Counted from the stretch's first letter, positions 29,220 to 38,872 are shown. The stretch: DNA of 64,000 bases from Beijerinckia mobilis (GCF_000745425.1 NZ_KN050689.1:92368-156367), one strand, 5' to 3'. Notes: a model not told the origin generated them from the sequence alone. Made by a program: numbers and translations.

Positions 29220-29259
29220 GAGAAAGGTCTTCCTGTTGCAACCCGGCAGAAGAGGGAGC

Positions 29260-30810
29260 TTATGCCACGGCCTGCGGCGCGAAATGCTGCGCCAGCACGA
29301 GCGCTTCGTCGAGATGGAGAAAAGAACGCCGCACCACAGAGGCATGATGCGGAAAATCGAGCCGCATATGCGCGCCTCGGCTTTCCTCGCGCCGCAGCGC
29401 CGAGGCGGCGATCATCAGGCCGGTGACGGCAGCATCGGCCGCGGGCGTCATGCCCATGGCGAGCGGATAGAGATCGCCCAAAGCCCTCTGCAACCCTTCG
29501 GCATTGCGCAAAACGCCAATACCGCGCGAAACGATCGGCCGCACGAGAGCGGGATCGCTCGGCCCCGGTGCAGGCAGCGCCGCCGCGAGCTGCTCGGCGA
29601 TGCGCCGCGTTGGAGCGGTGCTGGCTGAGGTGCCAAGAATATCATGGCCCGCGCGCCGGCCGCAGATGGCGGCTTCGAGCAGGGAATTGCTGGCAAGCCG
29701 ATTGGCTCCATGAAGACCCGTCGAGGCCGCCTCGCCGCAGGCCCAAAGCCCTTCGATGGAAGTGCGCCCCAAAGCATCGACCTTGATGCCGCCCATATGA
29801 TAATGCGCGGCCGGGCGGATCGGGATCGGCTGGCTCAAGGGGTCGATTTTCTCGGCGTGGAGCAAGGCCGTGATGGCCGGAAACCGGCCGGGGAAGGCCG
29901 TGCCTGGCTGCTTTCGCGCGTCGAGAAATGCGTGATGGCCCGCCTGCAATTCAGCGAAGACGGCGCGGGCGACAATATCGCGTGGCGCGAGTTCAGCGCC
30001 GGGCACACCTTCCATGAACCGGCGACCGGTCTCGTCGATGAGGATCGCGCCCTCGCCTCGCACCGCCTCGCTGATGAGTTTCAAGGGAAAACTGGTGCCG
30101 GCGAGCGCGGTCGGATGGAATTGCACGAATTCGAGATCGGCCATCATCGCGCCGGCGCGCGCCGCAAGCGCCAGCCCCTGGCCGAAGGAGCCGGCCGGAT
30201 TGGTGCCGTAATCGTAAAGCGCACCGATGCCGCCGGTCGCGATCACCACCCGATCGGTCGGAAACACCACCGGACCGCAATGGGTATTGGCAAGCACGCC
30301 ACGGATGCGGCCATCGTCCACCAGCAGCCGCCGCGCCGCGACCCGCTCGATGAGCGTGATCGAGGGAGTTTCCTTCACGCGGGCAACCAAAGTTTTGATG
30401 ATCGCCGCGCCAGTCGCATCGCCGCCGGCATGAACGATGCGGTGCCGGCTGTGCGCCGCCTCGAGACCAAGGGCGATGCGGCCCTTCGCATCATGGTCGA
30501 ATGGCACGCCAAACCGCAGCAAGGCCTCGATAATATCCGGTCCTTCGGCAAGGATCGAGCGTGCGGCCTCCGCGTCGCAGAGGCCATCGCCCGCCTTGAG
30601 CGTATCGGCAAGATGCAGATCCACACTGTCGTCGGCGCCAATGGCGGCGGCGACTCCGCCCTGCGCCAACACGCTCGACGCCTCATGGCCGAGCGGTGAT
30701 TTGGCGATGAGAACCACCGGAGATGGTGCCAAAGCAAGCGCCGTCATCAGGCCAGCAAGGCCGCCACCGATAATGATCGGCGCGCCGGCGACGTCATGGA
30801 TTTCGGTCAT
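29260..30810 (-). CDS. nadB: L-aspartate oxidase
   Basis: This 516-residue FAD enzyme oxidises aspartate to iminoaspartate for quinolinate synthesis. It has the FAD site [13 protein letters not shown], the SSVLAQGG motif, [23 protein letters not shown], and the late [27 protein letters not shown]. The C-terminal helical region has [14 protein letters not shown]. It lies 138 nt after nadA; the spacer holds the inverted repeat GAGAGCAT/ATGCTCTC (30880-30920). Confidence 0.96.
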   Translation of the reverse strand: MTEIHDVAGAPIIIGGGLAGLMTALALAPSPVVLIAKSPLGHEASSVLAQGGVAAAIGADDSVDLHLADTLKAGDGLCDAEAARSILAEGPDIIEALLRFGVPFDHDAKGRIALGLEAAHSRHRIVHAGGDATGAAIIKTLVARVKETPSITLIERVAARRLLVDDGRIRGVLANTHCGPVVFPTDRVVIATGGIGALYDYGTNPAGSFGQGLALAARAGAMMADLEFVQFHPTALAGTSFPLKLISEAVRGEGAILIDETGRRFMEGVPGAELAPRDIVARAVFAELQAGHHAFLDARKQPGTAFPGRFPAITALLHAEKIDPLSQPIPIRPAAHYHMGGIKVDALGRTSIEGLWACGEAASTGLHGANRLASNSLLEAAICGRRAGHDILGTSASTAPTRRIAEQLAAALPAPGPSDPALVRPIVSRGIGVLRNAEGLQRALGDLYPLAMGMTPAADAAVTGLMIAASALRREESRGAHMRLDFPHHASVVRRSFLHLDEALVLAQHFAPQAVA

Positions 30811-30879
30811 CGGAAGATCCGTTGGAGCAAGAAAGCGGCATCCGCCTTCTTAAAAAGATCTGATGCGTTTCCAGTAGAG

Positions 30880-30920
30880 GAGAGCATTGGCCTGGCTTGA
30901 TGCATTGGCCCGATGCTCTC
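30880..30920. repeat. Inverted repeat in the nadA-nadB spacer
   Basis: GAGAGCAT (30880-30887) and ATGCTCTC (30913-30920) are perfect 8-bp arms around 25 nt. It may set the relative amounts of nadA and nadB message, or be another intergenic palindrome. Confidence 0.35.
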
Positions 30921-30948
30921 TTCCTGTTTCTCGCTATTGCTCGACCAG

Positions 30949-32043
30949 TTATTTCACCGCCAGCATGCGTTCGACGGAGAGCCGCGCACGTTCGGTGACG
31001 CTCGGATCGATGATCACTTCATGCGTCATGGTTTCGAGCGCTTGGCGGATATTGCCCAAAGTGATCTTCTTCATATGCGGGCAGAGATTGCAGGGCCGGA
31101 TGAATTCAAGCTCGGGATGATGCGCGGCGACATTATCGCTCATCGAACATTCGGTCAGAAGCGCGACCCGCGCCGGTTTCTCCCGCGCGACGAAAGCCTG
31201 CATCATCGCGGTGGAGCCGGAAAAATCAGCCTCCTCGACGACTTCCGGCGGGCATTCGGGATGGGCGAGCACGGTGACGCCGGGATAAGAGTCACGCAAT
31301 TCGCGAACATCCTGCGGCGCGAAACGCTCGTGCACCTCGCAATGGCCCTTCCAGGTGATGATCTCGACATCGGTCTCGGCGGCAATGTTCTTCGCCAGAT
31401 ATTCGTCGGGGATCATAATGACGCGCGGCACGCCGAGCGATTCAACCACCGCCTTGGCATTGCCGGAGGTGCAGCAAATGTCCGATTCGGCCTTCACGGC
31501 GGCGGAAGTGTTCACATAAGTGATCACCGGCACGCCGGGATAGCGGCGGCGGAGTTCACGCACATCCTCGGGCGTGATCGATTCGGCGAGCGAGCAGCCA
31601 GCGCCCAGGTCGGGAATGAGCACCGTCTTGCCAGGATTCATCAGTTTCGCGGTCTCGGCCATGAAATGGACGCCGGCGAGCACGATCACATCGGCATCGA
31701 CCGCCATCGCCTCGCGGGCGAGCGCCAGGCTGTCGCCGACGAGATCGGAGACGCAATGATAGATTTCGGGGGTCTGGTAATTATGCGCGAGAATCACCGC
31801 ATTGCGCTGTTTCTTCAGCGTCATGATGGCGTCAATCTCTTGCGCATAAACTGGCCACTCGAAAGCGGGAATCACATTCCGGACTTTCTCATAGAGCGCC
31901 TCATCACGAGTCTCCTGGCGGGTCTCGTGCATATGTGGCATGCGGGCGTGGATCGGCGCATGAGCGGAGGACGGCACGGGGCCGGCAGCCCCCGGCTGTT
32001 CCCTCAAAATCAGTGTTTCCTGCGCCCTAGAACGAAAGCCCAT
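30949..32043 (-). CDS. nadA: Quinolinate synthase A
   Basis: NadA condenses iminoaspartate with dihydroxyacetone phosphate, using a 4Fe-4S cluster. The likely cluster ligands are Cys150 ([10 protein letters not shown]), Cys235 ([11 protein letters not shown]) and Cys321 ([11 protein letters not shown]). The 364-residue frame starts at an ATG with AAAGGGAG 7 nt upstream. This makes the 34-residue leader before MPHMHETRQ real, though a shorter start is possible. The ribosome binding site is overlapped by a palindrome likely bound by NadQ. Confidence 0.95.
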   Translation of the reverse strand: MGFRSRAQETLILREQPGAAGPVPSSAHAPIHARMPHMHETRQETRDEALYEKVRNVIPAFEWPVYAQEIDAIMTLKKQRNAVILAHNYQTPEIYHCVSDLVGDSLALAREAMAVDADVIVLAGVHFMAETAKLMNPGKTVLIPDLGAGCSLAESITPEDVRELRRRYPGVPVITYVNTSAAVKAESDICCTSGNAKAVVESLGVPRVIMIPDEYLAKNIAAETDVEIITWKGHCEVHERFAPQDVRELRDSYPGVTVLAHPECPPEVVEEADFSGSTAMMQAFVAREKPARVALLTECSMSDNVAAHHPELEFIRPCNLCPHMKKITLGNIRQALETMTHEVIIDPSVTERARLSVERMLAVK

Positions 32044-32047
32044 CCTT

Positions 32048-32064
32048 ATACTCCCTTTGAGTAT
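32048..32064 (-). promoter_or_regulatory. Candidate NadQ operator in front of nadA
   Basis: ATACTC-CCTTT-GAGTAT is a perfect inverted repeat with 6-bp arms. Read on the minus strand it covers the nadA Shine-Dalgarno sequence, and a TATAAT hexamer (32063-32068) abuts it. A TTGACA lies at 32099-32104 but 30 nt from that hexamer, too far for a standard promoter. NadQ is known to control nad genes in alphaproteobacteria. The assignment of this exact site is inference from symmetry and position. Confidence 0.6.
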
Positions 32065-32100
32065 TATATGGGTATATGCTGGGGATGAGCATAAGATTTG

Positions 32101-33099
32101 TCAAGACCGCTGTATGGGCAGTTTTGTCCCGACGATCGCGCGTTCGGCCAGAACCTCGCGGCGGAAGCGGAACAGCTTGGCTGGCCGCCCACCCGTATCC
32201 GCCGTCAATTCTCCTGTTTCTTCAACGAGTTCCTGCTGCTCTATGAGGCGGCGAAAATTCTGCTTGTGCACCAGCCGGCCAGCGAGCGCTTCAACGCAAC
32301 GCTGCAATTGCAATAATGTGAAGGTTTCCGGCATCAGCTCGAACACGACCGGGTGATATTTGATCTTGGCCCGGAGCCGCGCGATGCCGGTCGCGAGAAT
32401 GCGTCGATGGTCGAGGATCATCGGCCGCCCAGCAATGGCCGGGACTGCCGGCGCACCGGTGCGCCAGGCCTCGGGAATAAGACCCGCCTCATAAAGCAGT
32501 TCGTAGCGTTGCAGCACCAGTTCCTCGTTCCAGCTCCGCCCTTCGAGGCCGAAGGTCATGGCAATGCGCTGCCAGCGGTTCTGCGCGAGGCTCCTGTCGC
32601 CTTTCGCCCATCGTTCGAGGGCGGGCAATAGACTTTCACCAATCATCGGCGGCGCGCCGGTGCGATGATCCTCCCAAGGGAAATAAACATACCAGCTGCG
32701 CCAGCTCGCTTCATATTCGCCGGAAGCGGGCTGCTCGCGCGTGAGGCCGAGGTAGCTGATCGAAATGACCGGATAGCCGTCGGAAACCCCGCTCCGGTCG
32801 CGATCAGCGAAGGTGTAGAGCTGTTCGATATAGCCGAGCGGCAGATGGGTCTGGCGCTCGACCCAGGCACGCAAGCCCGCCTGCAGCGAGCGGTGCTCCA
32901 GTTGAAAAGGACCGGACGGCAGGGCGCTCTGATCCTGAATCGTTAGCACCCGCGGCTCGCCCCGGGTAACGGCCGTGAGAACAGCGATCAGATCGGCGGA
33001 AATGCCCTGCCCCGCATCCGTGGCGCGGCGCGATGGCGGCGCAGCCGAAACGGCTGTCTCCTTGAGCCTTTCCATGCGGAAACCGGTCTCCTCAATCAT
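32101..33099 (-). CDS. nadQ: NAD biosynthesis repressor NadQ (Nudix-like plus winged helix)
   Basis: This 332-residue protein matches the NadQ/COG4111 family. It has an N-terminal Nudix-like domain with LIAVLTAVTRGEPRVLTIQD and a degenerate Nudix helix region. The C-terminal winged helix has FELMPETFTLLQLQRCVEAL and LVHKQNFRRLIEQQELVEETG, similar to NrtR. NadQ represses nadABC when NAD metabolites are abundant. The ATG at 33099 (MIEETGFRMERLKET) is chosen over upstream noise. It lies 57 nt before nadA on the same strand. Confidence 0.88.
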   Translation of the reverse strand: MIEETGFRMERLKETAVSAAPPSRRATDAGQGISADLIAVLTAVTRGEPRVLTIQDQSALPSGPFQLEHRSLQAGLRAWVERQTHLPLGYIEQLYTFADRDRSGVSDGYPVISISYLGLTREQPASGEYEASWRSWYVYFPWEDHRTGAPPMIGESLLPALERWAKGDRSLAQNRWQRIAMTFGLEGRSWNEELVLQRYELLYEAGLIPEAWRTGAPAVPAIAGRPMILDHRRILATGIARLRAKIKYHPVVFELMPETFTLLQLQRCVEALAGRLVHKQNFRRLIEQQELVEETGELTADTGGRPAKLFRFRREVLAERAIVGTKLPIQRS

Positions 33100-33266
33100 T
33101 CTGGATTCGCCTGCGCGGCGATGAAACGAACCTCGCCTAGTGAGAGCCTGTGGCGGTGACCATAACGCAAAGAGGCTCCCGATGATAGAATTGGCGAGCG
33201 GCCGGCGAAAAGAAGGGCGGGACCAATCGGCCGGCAAGAAGCGCACGGTCTCAAGCCGCGTCTCTT

Positions 33267-33710
33267 TTAGTCAATATCGAGGGGAATCGCCGCCGGAAGA
33301 TGACGCGGCAGACGCCAGGGTGCGATGCAGAGCGCGTCACCGCGCAGGGTGCAGGCGGCGGAGAAAGGATGGCGCGCCAGCCATGTCCGCACCGCAAAAC
33401 CCATGCGTCGGCGCTTTGCCGCATCAATCGCCAAAAGGGCTTCATCGAGCGTCGCGCGTGCCTTCACCTCGATGAAGGCAATGGTCTCGCCCCGGCGGGC
33501 GATAATGTCGATTTCCCCGCCGCGCACGTGAAAACGCCGGCCGAGAATGCGATAGAAATGCAGGCGCAGCCATAAAATGGCGAGCATTTCGGCGAAATGA
33601 CCATGGCGATAGGCGCGTTTCCTCCGGATGCTGGCAGCATGATGCGGCGAAAATTCCTCCCGCCGGTCGGATATCCCCGCCTTACGCTTTATCGCCCCCT
33701 CGTCGCGCAT
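33267..33710 (-). CDS. yraN: YraN/UPF0102 family endonuclease-fold protein
   Basis: This 147-residue protein has the restriction-endonuclease-like core of UPF0102: GHFAEMLAILWLRLHFYRILGRRFHVRGGEIDIIARR followed by IAFIEVKAR, which gives the E-(x)-D-ExK acidic-lysine site. Function is unknown; a role in DNA handling is assumed. The upstream frame is noise, and the ATG at 33710 lies 10 nt after rsmI, a pairing conserved in many proteobacteria. Confidence 0.88.
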   Translation of the reverse strand: MRDEGAIKRKAGISDRREEFSPHHAASIRRKRAYRHGHFAEMLAILWLRLHFYRILGRRFHVRGGEIDIIARRGETIAFIEVKARATLDEALLAIDAAKRRRMGFAVRTWLARHPFSAACTLRGDALCIAPWRLPRHLPAAIPLDID

Positions 33711-33720
33711 TTCTGCGTCC

Positions 33721-34650
33721 TCATGGCCTCTTGGGCACATTGGCGAGTTCAAGCGCCCGCGCATAGATTTTCCGGCGCGGCTGGCCAGTGGCGCCCGCAA
33801 CCATAACAGCGGCATCCTTGACCGACAGCGTTTCGAGCGCCTTGCCAATCTGGCTGTCGAGATCCTCGGCGGAAATTTCGGCCTGTTCCGGCGGACCGCC
33901 AACGAGCAGCACGATTTCCCCCTTGGGCGGCGGCTCATTCGCCAAAGCCTCGGCAAGTTCCGTCAGCGTGCCGCGGCGCACGGTTTCATAGAATTTGGTG
34001 AGCTCCCGCGCGAGAGCACAGGACCTCGGGCCGAGCACGGCAGCCAGATCGGCGAGCGTTTCGGCCACCCGGCGCGGCGATTCGAAAAAGACCAGCGTGC
34101 CGGGAATGGCGGCAAGCGTGGCGATGCGCTCGCGCCGCGCGGCGGATTTCGGCGGCAGAAACCCTTCGAAGAAGAAACGGTCAGTCGGCAGGCCAGCGAC
34201 AACAAGGCCAGCGAGAACGGCGGAAGCGCCGGGCACCGAGGTCACGATAATGCCGCGCTCGACGGCTTCGGCGACGAGTTTGAAGCCGGGATCGGAAATG
34301 AGCGGGGTGCCGGCATCGGAGACGAGCGCCAGAGCCGCGCCCTGTTCCAGCCGCGCAAGGAGATGCGGGCGCATGACCGCCGCATTATGCTCGTGATAAG
34401 CAACAAGCGGCGTCGCAATGCCGTAATGGGCGAGCAGAATTTTGGTGACGCGCGTGTCTTCCGCCAGCACAGCCTCGGCGGCGGCGAGAGTCGAGAGCGC
34501 ACGCAGGGAAATATCGGCGAGATTGCCGATCGGCGTGGCGACGACATGCAGGCCCGGACGCAACGGCTCCGCCTCGGCCCTGAGACCGAGAGCGGTGAAG
34601 GCGCCGGGAGCGGCTATGTCAGGATGCACGTTTCGATCATTCATGGTCAT
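33721..34650 (-). CDS. rsmI: 16S rRNA 2'-O-ribose C1402 methyltransferase RsmI
   Basis: RsmI methylates C1402 in the ribosomal decoding centre. The protein of about 309 residues has the tetrapyrrole-methylase fold with LHVVATPIGNLADIS, LAEDTRVTKILL, ALVSDAGTPLISDPG and SVPGASAVLAGL. The start is uncertain among ATGs at 34650 and 34644 because none has a clear ribosome binding site. yraN follows in the same direction. Confidence 0.95.
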   Translation of the reverse strand: MTMNDRNVHPDIAAPGAFTALGLRAEAEPLRPGLHVVATPIGNLADISLRALSTLAAAEAVLAEDTRVTKILLAHYGIATPLVAYHEHNAAVMRPHLLARLEQGAALALVSDAGTPLISDPGFKLVAEAVERGIIVTSVPGASAVLAGLVVAGLPTDRFFFEGFLPPKSAARRERIATLAAIPGTLVFFESPRRVAETLADLAAVLGPRSCALARELTKFYETVRRGTLTELAEALANEPPPKGEIVLLVGGPPEQAEISAEDLDSQIGKALETLSVKDAAVMVAGATGQPRRKIYARALELANVPKRP

Positions 34651-35195
34651 CGCACCCGTCAACCATTCTGCGGATTTACGCTCTGGCCTCGCGAAACCAT
34701 GCGTCCCGGAATCGAGACCTGGATTCTAGAGCATCAAACCCGAAAGTGGGCATCCTTTTGACGGTAGATTTGAACCCGCCGCGGACCTATCGCCTTCTTG
34801 CATTATTTCAATGCTCTCGATGCGGTCATCACCGTTCAATGGCTTGTTCTGAAAATCAACCAATCTGTTCTGTTTATAGAACAGATGCCGGATTTTGCAA
34901 GTCCCTCGGGAACAAGACTTCCAAGGGAGAGGGAGATGCCGAGACGCATTACCGCTCAAGCCAGCATAAGGAAATTTGAATGCGCTTCGCAGGTTGACGA
35001 TCTCGGTCCGATCATAATTTGCCCTAACGGCGCAGACGCAGCGAAGGCAAAGCTTAGCAGCTTTACCGAGATCGAGATCACGACCAATTGCAATCATCCG
35101 ATCCACAAATCACGCCTCCCTCCGCCTTTCGATTTGCTTCCCAAGAGCTCAAGCGGGATAGTAACTTTGCCTTTCCGTCCTTCAGGGAGTTCAGG
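34651..35195. other. Intergenic region between rsmI and the ABM-fold gene
   Basis: No gene is seen in 545 bp. It includes a copy of the AGAGCATCAAACCCGAAAGTGGG motif (34727-34749; relative at 18779), the 24-bp inverted repeat at 34863-34886, and GGGAG before the next gene. The right half is AT-richer. Confidence 0.5.
34863..34886. promoter_or_regulatory. Perfect 24-bp inverted repeat, operator-like
   Basis: ATCTGTTCT-GTTTAT-AGAACAGAT has perfect 9-bp arms around 6 nt, a size typical of dimeric repressor sites of the TetR or GntR type. It lies 310 bp upstream of the ABM-fold gene. No regulator gene adjoins it. Confidence 0.45.
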
Positions 35196-35864
35196 ATGCT
35201 CGGCTCATCTCTCCAGCCTCTCATCACCATAGCGGCCATCTTGCTTGCCGGACAGATTGCACGGGCTGAAGACCAGCGCCGTTTCGACACGATCTATGTT
35301 GAAGTCCTCCCGCAGACAGTTCCGCATATGGCAGGTGCGCTGAAGGCCAATGTGCAGACGTGCTTGCGCGATCATCTGTGCGATGACGGTGCCGTCCTGC
35401 ACGAGATCGGCGACAACGAACGCTTTCTGGCCTACAAATCCTTCGTCGCCAAGGAAGCAACGCATGAACCATCGGAACTCATGCAGAACGTCATCGCCAA
35501 CACGACGGTTGCGCCGCTCGATGAAAGGCAGATGGATGTCTTGTGGGAAAGCCCCAAAAAACCCATTCCGCCACAGGCCTTCTGGGTCGTCACCCATGTC
35601 GATGTCATGCCCGCCTACAAAGATGAAGCGGCGGCGATGCTCAAGGATTTAGGCGAAGCGAGCCGCGCCATGCCCGGGCACATACGCACGATTTTCGGCC
35701 CGCAATTGAACAGGGACAATCATTTCACCTTGATCGAGATCTGGGCCAATCGCACCGCCTTTGAGGCCTATCAGGCCGCCAAACCGACACGCACATTCAG
35801 AACGAAACTCGGCCCCATGCTCGGCGCCCTTTATGACGACCGGCTGTATCAGAGTGTGAATTAA
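35196..35864 (+). CDS. Exported protein with ABM-like dimeric alpha/beta barrel domains
   Basis: This 222-residue protein has a signal peptide MLGSSLQPLITIAAILLAG ending near ARA-EDQ. The mature part looks like tandem antibiotic-biosynthesis-monooxygenase-type folds. The first half has FDTIYVEVLPQTVPHM and DNERFLAYKSFVAKEATHEP. The second has FWVVTHVDVMPAYKDEAAAML and FTLIEIWANRTAFEAYQAAKPT. Such proteins act on small aromatic or haem-like substrates, but an exported version is unusual and its role is unknown. GGGAG precedes the ATG. Confidence 0.8.
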   Translation: MLGSSLQPLITIAAILLAGQIARAEDQRRFDTIYVEVLPQTVPHMAGALKANVQTCLRDHLCDDGAVLHEIGDNERFLAYKSFVAKEATHEPSELMQNVIANTTVAPLDERQMDVLWESPKKPIPPQAFWVVTHVDVMPAYKDEAAAMLKDLGEASRAMPGHIRTIFGPQLNRDNHFTLIEIWANRTAFEAYQAAKPTRTFRTKLGPMLGALYDDRLYQSVN

Positions 35865-35917
35865 AATATCACTCGATTCATCGGCTTCCTGAGCGCTGCT
35901 CTTAACGCTCACAACAA

Positions 35918-35962
35918 CCCTGTCTCCGATCCGGACGATAACAGATCGTCGTACAGACAGGG
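35918..35962. terminator. Hairpin with CCCTGTCT/AGACAGGG stem after the ABM-fold gene
   Basis: CCCTGTCT (35918-35925) pairs with AGACAGGG (35955-35962), and GACGAT/ATCGTC inside adds a second stem. It lies 54 nt after the stop codon, between convergent genes. The same stem sequence recurs at 44651 and 48844. No T-run follows. Confidence 0.45.
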
Positions 35963-36077
35963 CCATGCGGATTAGTGCATCAGCCTCGGCACCCCTTGTC
36001 ATAGGACAATAAACAGTCCTATCATTACGATATCATCATTGCGACCGTCGTATTCCCCCCCTCTAATCAACGAACCT

Positions 36078-36251
36078 TCAGCCAAGCCGATCAAGAAGAA
36101 ACGAAATGGCGATTACGATGAAGAAAACACCGATGAGGACAATAGAATACATCAGGGCACTTCGTTGGTTGGCATATTCTTTAATTTCGTCGATCGGTAA
36201 TTGACCACGGAGCTCATTCCGGAGTTCTTTCATATCATCGTCCGGGACCAT
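36078..36251 (-). CDS. Small single-helix membrane protein
   Basis: The product has 57 residues: a polar, charged N-terminal half (MKELRNELRGQLPIDEIKEY) and one hydrophobic helix (LMYSIVLIGVFFIVIAISFLL) near the C-terminus. AAGGA lies about 7 nt before the ATG at 36251; a TTG at 36275 is an alternative. I recognise no family. It precedes nothing on its strand for 200 bp but sits beside the polysaccharide polymerase-like gene, so an envelope role is a guess. Confidence 0.5.
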   Translation of the reverse strand: MVPDDDMKELRNELRGQLPIDEIKEYANQRSALMYSIVLIGVFFIVIAISFLLDRLG

Positions 36252-36386
36252 GACCTTGTCCTTGCCATCGATCAAATAAGTATAGAATTGCGCTCCTCCG
36301 TGGAAGCGCTGCGATTTGACTAATTTTTACCCGTTTATCTCAGCGTAACCAACCGTCGAGATAAACTTGCCACGCGAATACCAAAT

Positions 36387-36418
36387 CTCGTTAATCCCAA
36401 CCTGTTGGGGTTAACGAG
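36387..36418. terminator. Strong hairpin upstream of the small membrane protein gene
   Basis: CTCGTTAATCCCAA and TTGGGGTTAACGAG are 14-bp arms with one G-T wobble around a CCTG loop. Immediately after it is GAGGTCCGGCGGGAAGCC (36416-36433), a word repeated at 44743. It lies downstream of the Wzy-like gene (which ends at 36519 on the minus strand), fitting a 3'-end structure. Confidence 0.45.
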
Positions 36419-36433
36419 GTCCGGCGGGAAGCC
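36416..36433. repeat. Repeated 18-bp intergenic word (copy 1)
   Basis: GAGGTCCGGCGGGAAGCC occurs here and exactly at 44743-44760. Both copies are followed by GGCCAAA within 30 nt and then by a weak hairpin. The two copies lie downstream of the Wzy-like gene and of phoD. Confidence 0.45.
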
Positions 36434-36518
36434 ATCGCTCGCCGTCGCGGAGGCCAAACCTCAATGAATCATTCTCGTTGAGACCTGGTAAAAAAGTCTG
36501 TTTGCTATTTTCACAAAT

Positions 36519-38030
36519 TTAGGTTCGCATTAATTTTCCATACTTCATATTTTTCGAATAAGCATACATCTGTATGAAGTAGATCATAATTGCCACGAAC
36601 AGCAGGGAGCGCATCATCATGGCCATCAATGTGGAAACAGCCCCTTCAACAAACATATGCTGCGTTGCCGCATAAACATATATGCTAGCAGGAAGTGGGA
36701 CCCGAAAAGTAGAGATCGTCGAGCAAGCCAACAAATACAACGCTATAAAGAAAAACTGATAGCCCAAAAACCCAACCAACCCCCAAGTCACCAAACCTTC
36801 CATCGGCAAAGCGAATGACGAAAAATAAGCACGACCTGGGGTGGCCAAGCCGATTTGCCAATTTAACCAATCCCCCATTCCGACGGCATTAGTGTCATTG
36901 CCTCGAGAAACAACAAAGCTTGGCAATATGCGGATCAAATCCTGGTCAACGACCTCCATTCCCAAGGGGATTCTGTAAGACATCTGATTATTAACAGCAT
37001 CCACTAGAGCCACGTAGGACAGTCGATTAAGAACATTCGACTGATCTCCATAATAATCATATTGGACTGCATCAGCCCTTGCATTGGCAGCATTAAACTT
37101 ACCGGCAGCCTCTACACTTTCGACAATCATATCATAGAAGCCATCTTCGCCAACCAGGCGGGTCATAGTATTGCTTATAAATTCAATATATTGAGGCGTA
37201 GAAAGCCCCTCCTTGCCCATGCGCAGATAAAGCGTAATTGGTGTAAATATGTGCATGAAAAAATAAGCAAGTACCATCACAAGCAAAATATGACGCCACT
37301 TGATTGCATTATACATGAAGGCGGTAATCCCCACTCCAATAAATGATGAGAGGAGAAACTCGCGTGTATTCATAAATATCACGAACGGAATTATTACAAT
37401 ATATATTAAGATTAACCGCAGCGTAATAAATCCCCTTCCATTACTTTCGAGGATTCCTTTTAGGGTCTCGCAAATAACAGAAAGATAAAGTGCCGTCATC
37501 ATCGCGGTAGCAATAATGAAGACGGGGCCTGAACTAGCCTCTCCTGCCACGCGAGATTTATTTGTACTTACAATTACCAACCCGATAAAGCCGATCACCA
37601 AACCTACATTAGAGATACGCCGCAAAACTTGCGGCTCTGGCGGAAATGGATATCGGCCACTCGTCGCACTAACAGAACGGATAATCAACAAAGCAAGGCA
37701 TGTGACAATCATGAACGCAAGCGTCAAAGTGTATGCCTCAAGGGGAAAAAAAAGATTTTCCTCAAGACTTTGCCCATAGAATGTCTTGGCAATTAACGCA
37801 ATTCCGACATAGCGTAAGCTGTAAGTCGCCGCCAATATAGAAAACAGATCTCTACCGTTAACATGAAGAAGAAAAAAAGGAATGATATAAGCACAGAACG
37901 CAATAAAAAGAATATCTATTGACGTACCAATATATAATTGAGCGACTACAAAAGGCAGCATTATACAAATTGGAACAATTATATTTACTTTACGTAAATG
38001 GAAATCGTCCCGCAAAATAGCAGGTTTCAT
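36519..38030 (-). CDS. Polytopic membrane protein, Wzy/oligosaccharide-polymerase-like
   Basis: This 503-residue protein has at least ten hydrophobic helices and a large central polar loop (about residues 285-400) with LRMGKEGLSTPQYIEF, DGFYDMIVESVEAAGKF and ILPSFVVSRGNDTNAVG. That layout is typical of O-antigen or exopolysaccharide polymerases, which lack sharp sequence motifs. GGAG lies 7 nt before the ATG at 38030. The gene is markedly AT-richer than the rest and rfb genes lie beyond an empty 840 bp, suggesting a transferred polysaccharide locus. The assignment rests on topology. Confidence 0.65.
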   Translation of the reverse strand: MKPAILRDDFHLRKVNIIVPICIMLPFVVAQLYIGTSIDILFIAFCAYIIPFFLLHVNGRDLFSILAATYSLRYVGIALIAKTFYGQSLEENLFFPLEAYTLTLAFMIVTCLALLIIRSVSATSGRYPFPPEPQVLRRISNVGLVIGFIGLVIVSTNKSRVAGEASSGPVFIIATAMMTALYLSVICETLKGILESNGRGFITLRLILIYIVIIPFVIFMNTREFLLSSFIGVGITAFMYNAIKWRHILLVMVLAYFFMHIFTPITLYLRMGKEGLSTPQYIEFISNTMTRLVGEDGFYDMIVESVEAAGKFNAANARADAVQYDYYGDQSNVLNRLSYVALVDAVNNQMSYRIPLGMEVVDQDLIRILPSFVVSRGNDTNAVGMGDWLNWQIGLATPGRAYFSSFALPMEGLVTWGLVGFLGYQFFFIALYLLACSTISTFRVPLPASIYVYAATQHMFVEGAVSTLMAMMMRSLLFVAIMIYFIQMYAYSKNMKYGKLMRT

Positions 38031-38872
38031 AAAGATCTCCAGCAATAAAGTTTCGTATTTGCACTTTTCTACTGAATGACAATATGATTTGCTTGCTCAT
38101 TATTCACACTGATTATATCTATTCCGGTAGATATTCTTTATTTAGGTGACGCTGGATGCGAGGTAGGAGAGCTATACACTCATGCGTTTCACATATATCC
38201 AGAACGCTCCACTCGAAAATCAGAGTTTTTCAAAGAGATGAGACCGCGGAACGATTCAAAATTATAAGAGCCTGATCCTATTCATTGCTAAATCAGCAAA
38301 CTTATCGCCCATTGTCGAATATTAGAACCATGCCTTGACAGAAAATTACACTTTTACTCGTTGAAAAAACATCCCAGTCAGAGTTACAAACAACAAACCT
38401 GTTATTTGCAACAGCACCAGAATTGTATTCCATTGATGGGATGAAGAGACCTGATTCGATCAAATGTCATCCTTAAGAGAAACAGGGCGCATAATTATGC
38501 GATGACACGAAAAAGCTTTGTTTAATGAACAACTAGAAGCGCAGATTTTGACTTGCACAATATCCGGCCCATACCAGACATCTATTGCGTAACTTGCAAT
38601 CAGCAACTGCCTACCGAACATACTTCCAAATTTGAAGCCGAACGACCGCAATTTCCAAAGCGGTGAAAATGCCGATAGGCGCACCCTTCCATTATGGCGC
38701 CAACCTGATCAGATATCCATCGTCAGGCAACCAACGACTATCAAAATAGTCTAACACATAGGGTATGATGAGCAATATGGTACGATCGACGTCATTTGCC
38801 ATTCATACCGGAAGAACATATCAATTATTGCAAGGAACTCATAACAGATTTTGAATGAGGTCTCAATCTCGA
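38031..38872. other. AT-rich gene-free stretch between wzy-like gene and rfbD
   Basis: No gene is supported in 842 bp. A 74-codon minus-strand frame (38460-38684) resembles nothing I know. The composite repeat at 38184-38272 is the main recognisable structure. Remains of lost polysaccharide genes are possible but unproven. Confidence 0.45.
38184..38272. repeat. Composite intergenic repeat (copy 2)
   Basis: GCGTTTCACATATATCCAG followed by AACGCTCC (38184-38210) matches part one at 14474-14506. CAGAGTTTTTCAAAGAGATG, GATTCAAAATTATAAGAGCC (38221-38272) matches part two. Order and spacing are the same as in copy 1. Confidence 0.5.

Noticed and set aside
34798-35232. 144-codon plus-strand frame before the ABM-fold gene
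   Set aside because: It overlaps the 24-bp inverted repeat and the signal peptide of the real gene in another frame, and looks non-coding.
38460-38684. 74-codon minus-strand frame in the AT-rich gap
   Set aside because: No ribosome binding site or known motif; it is probably random in AT-rich DNA.
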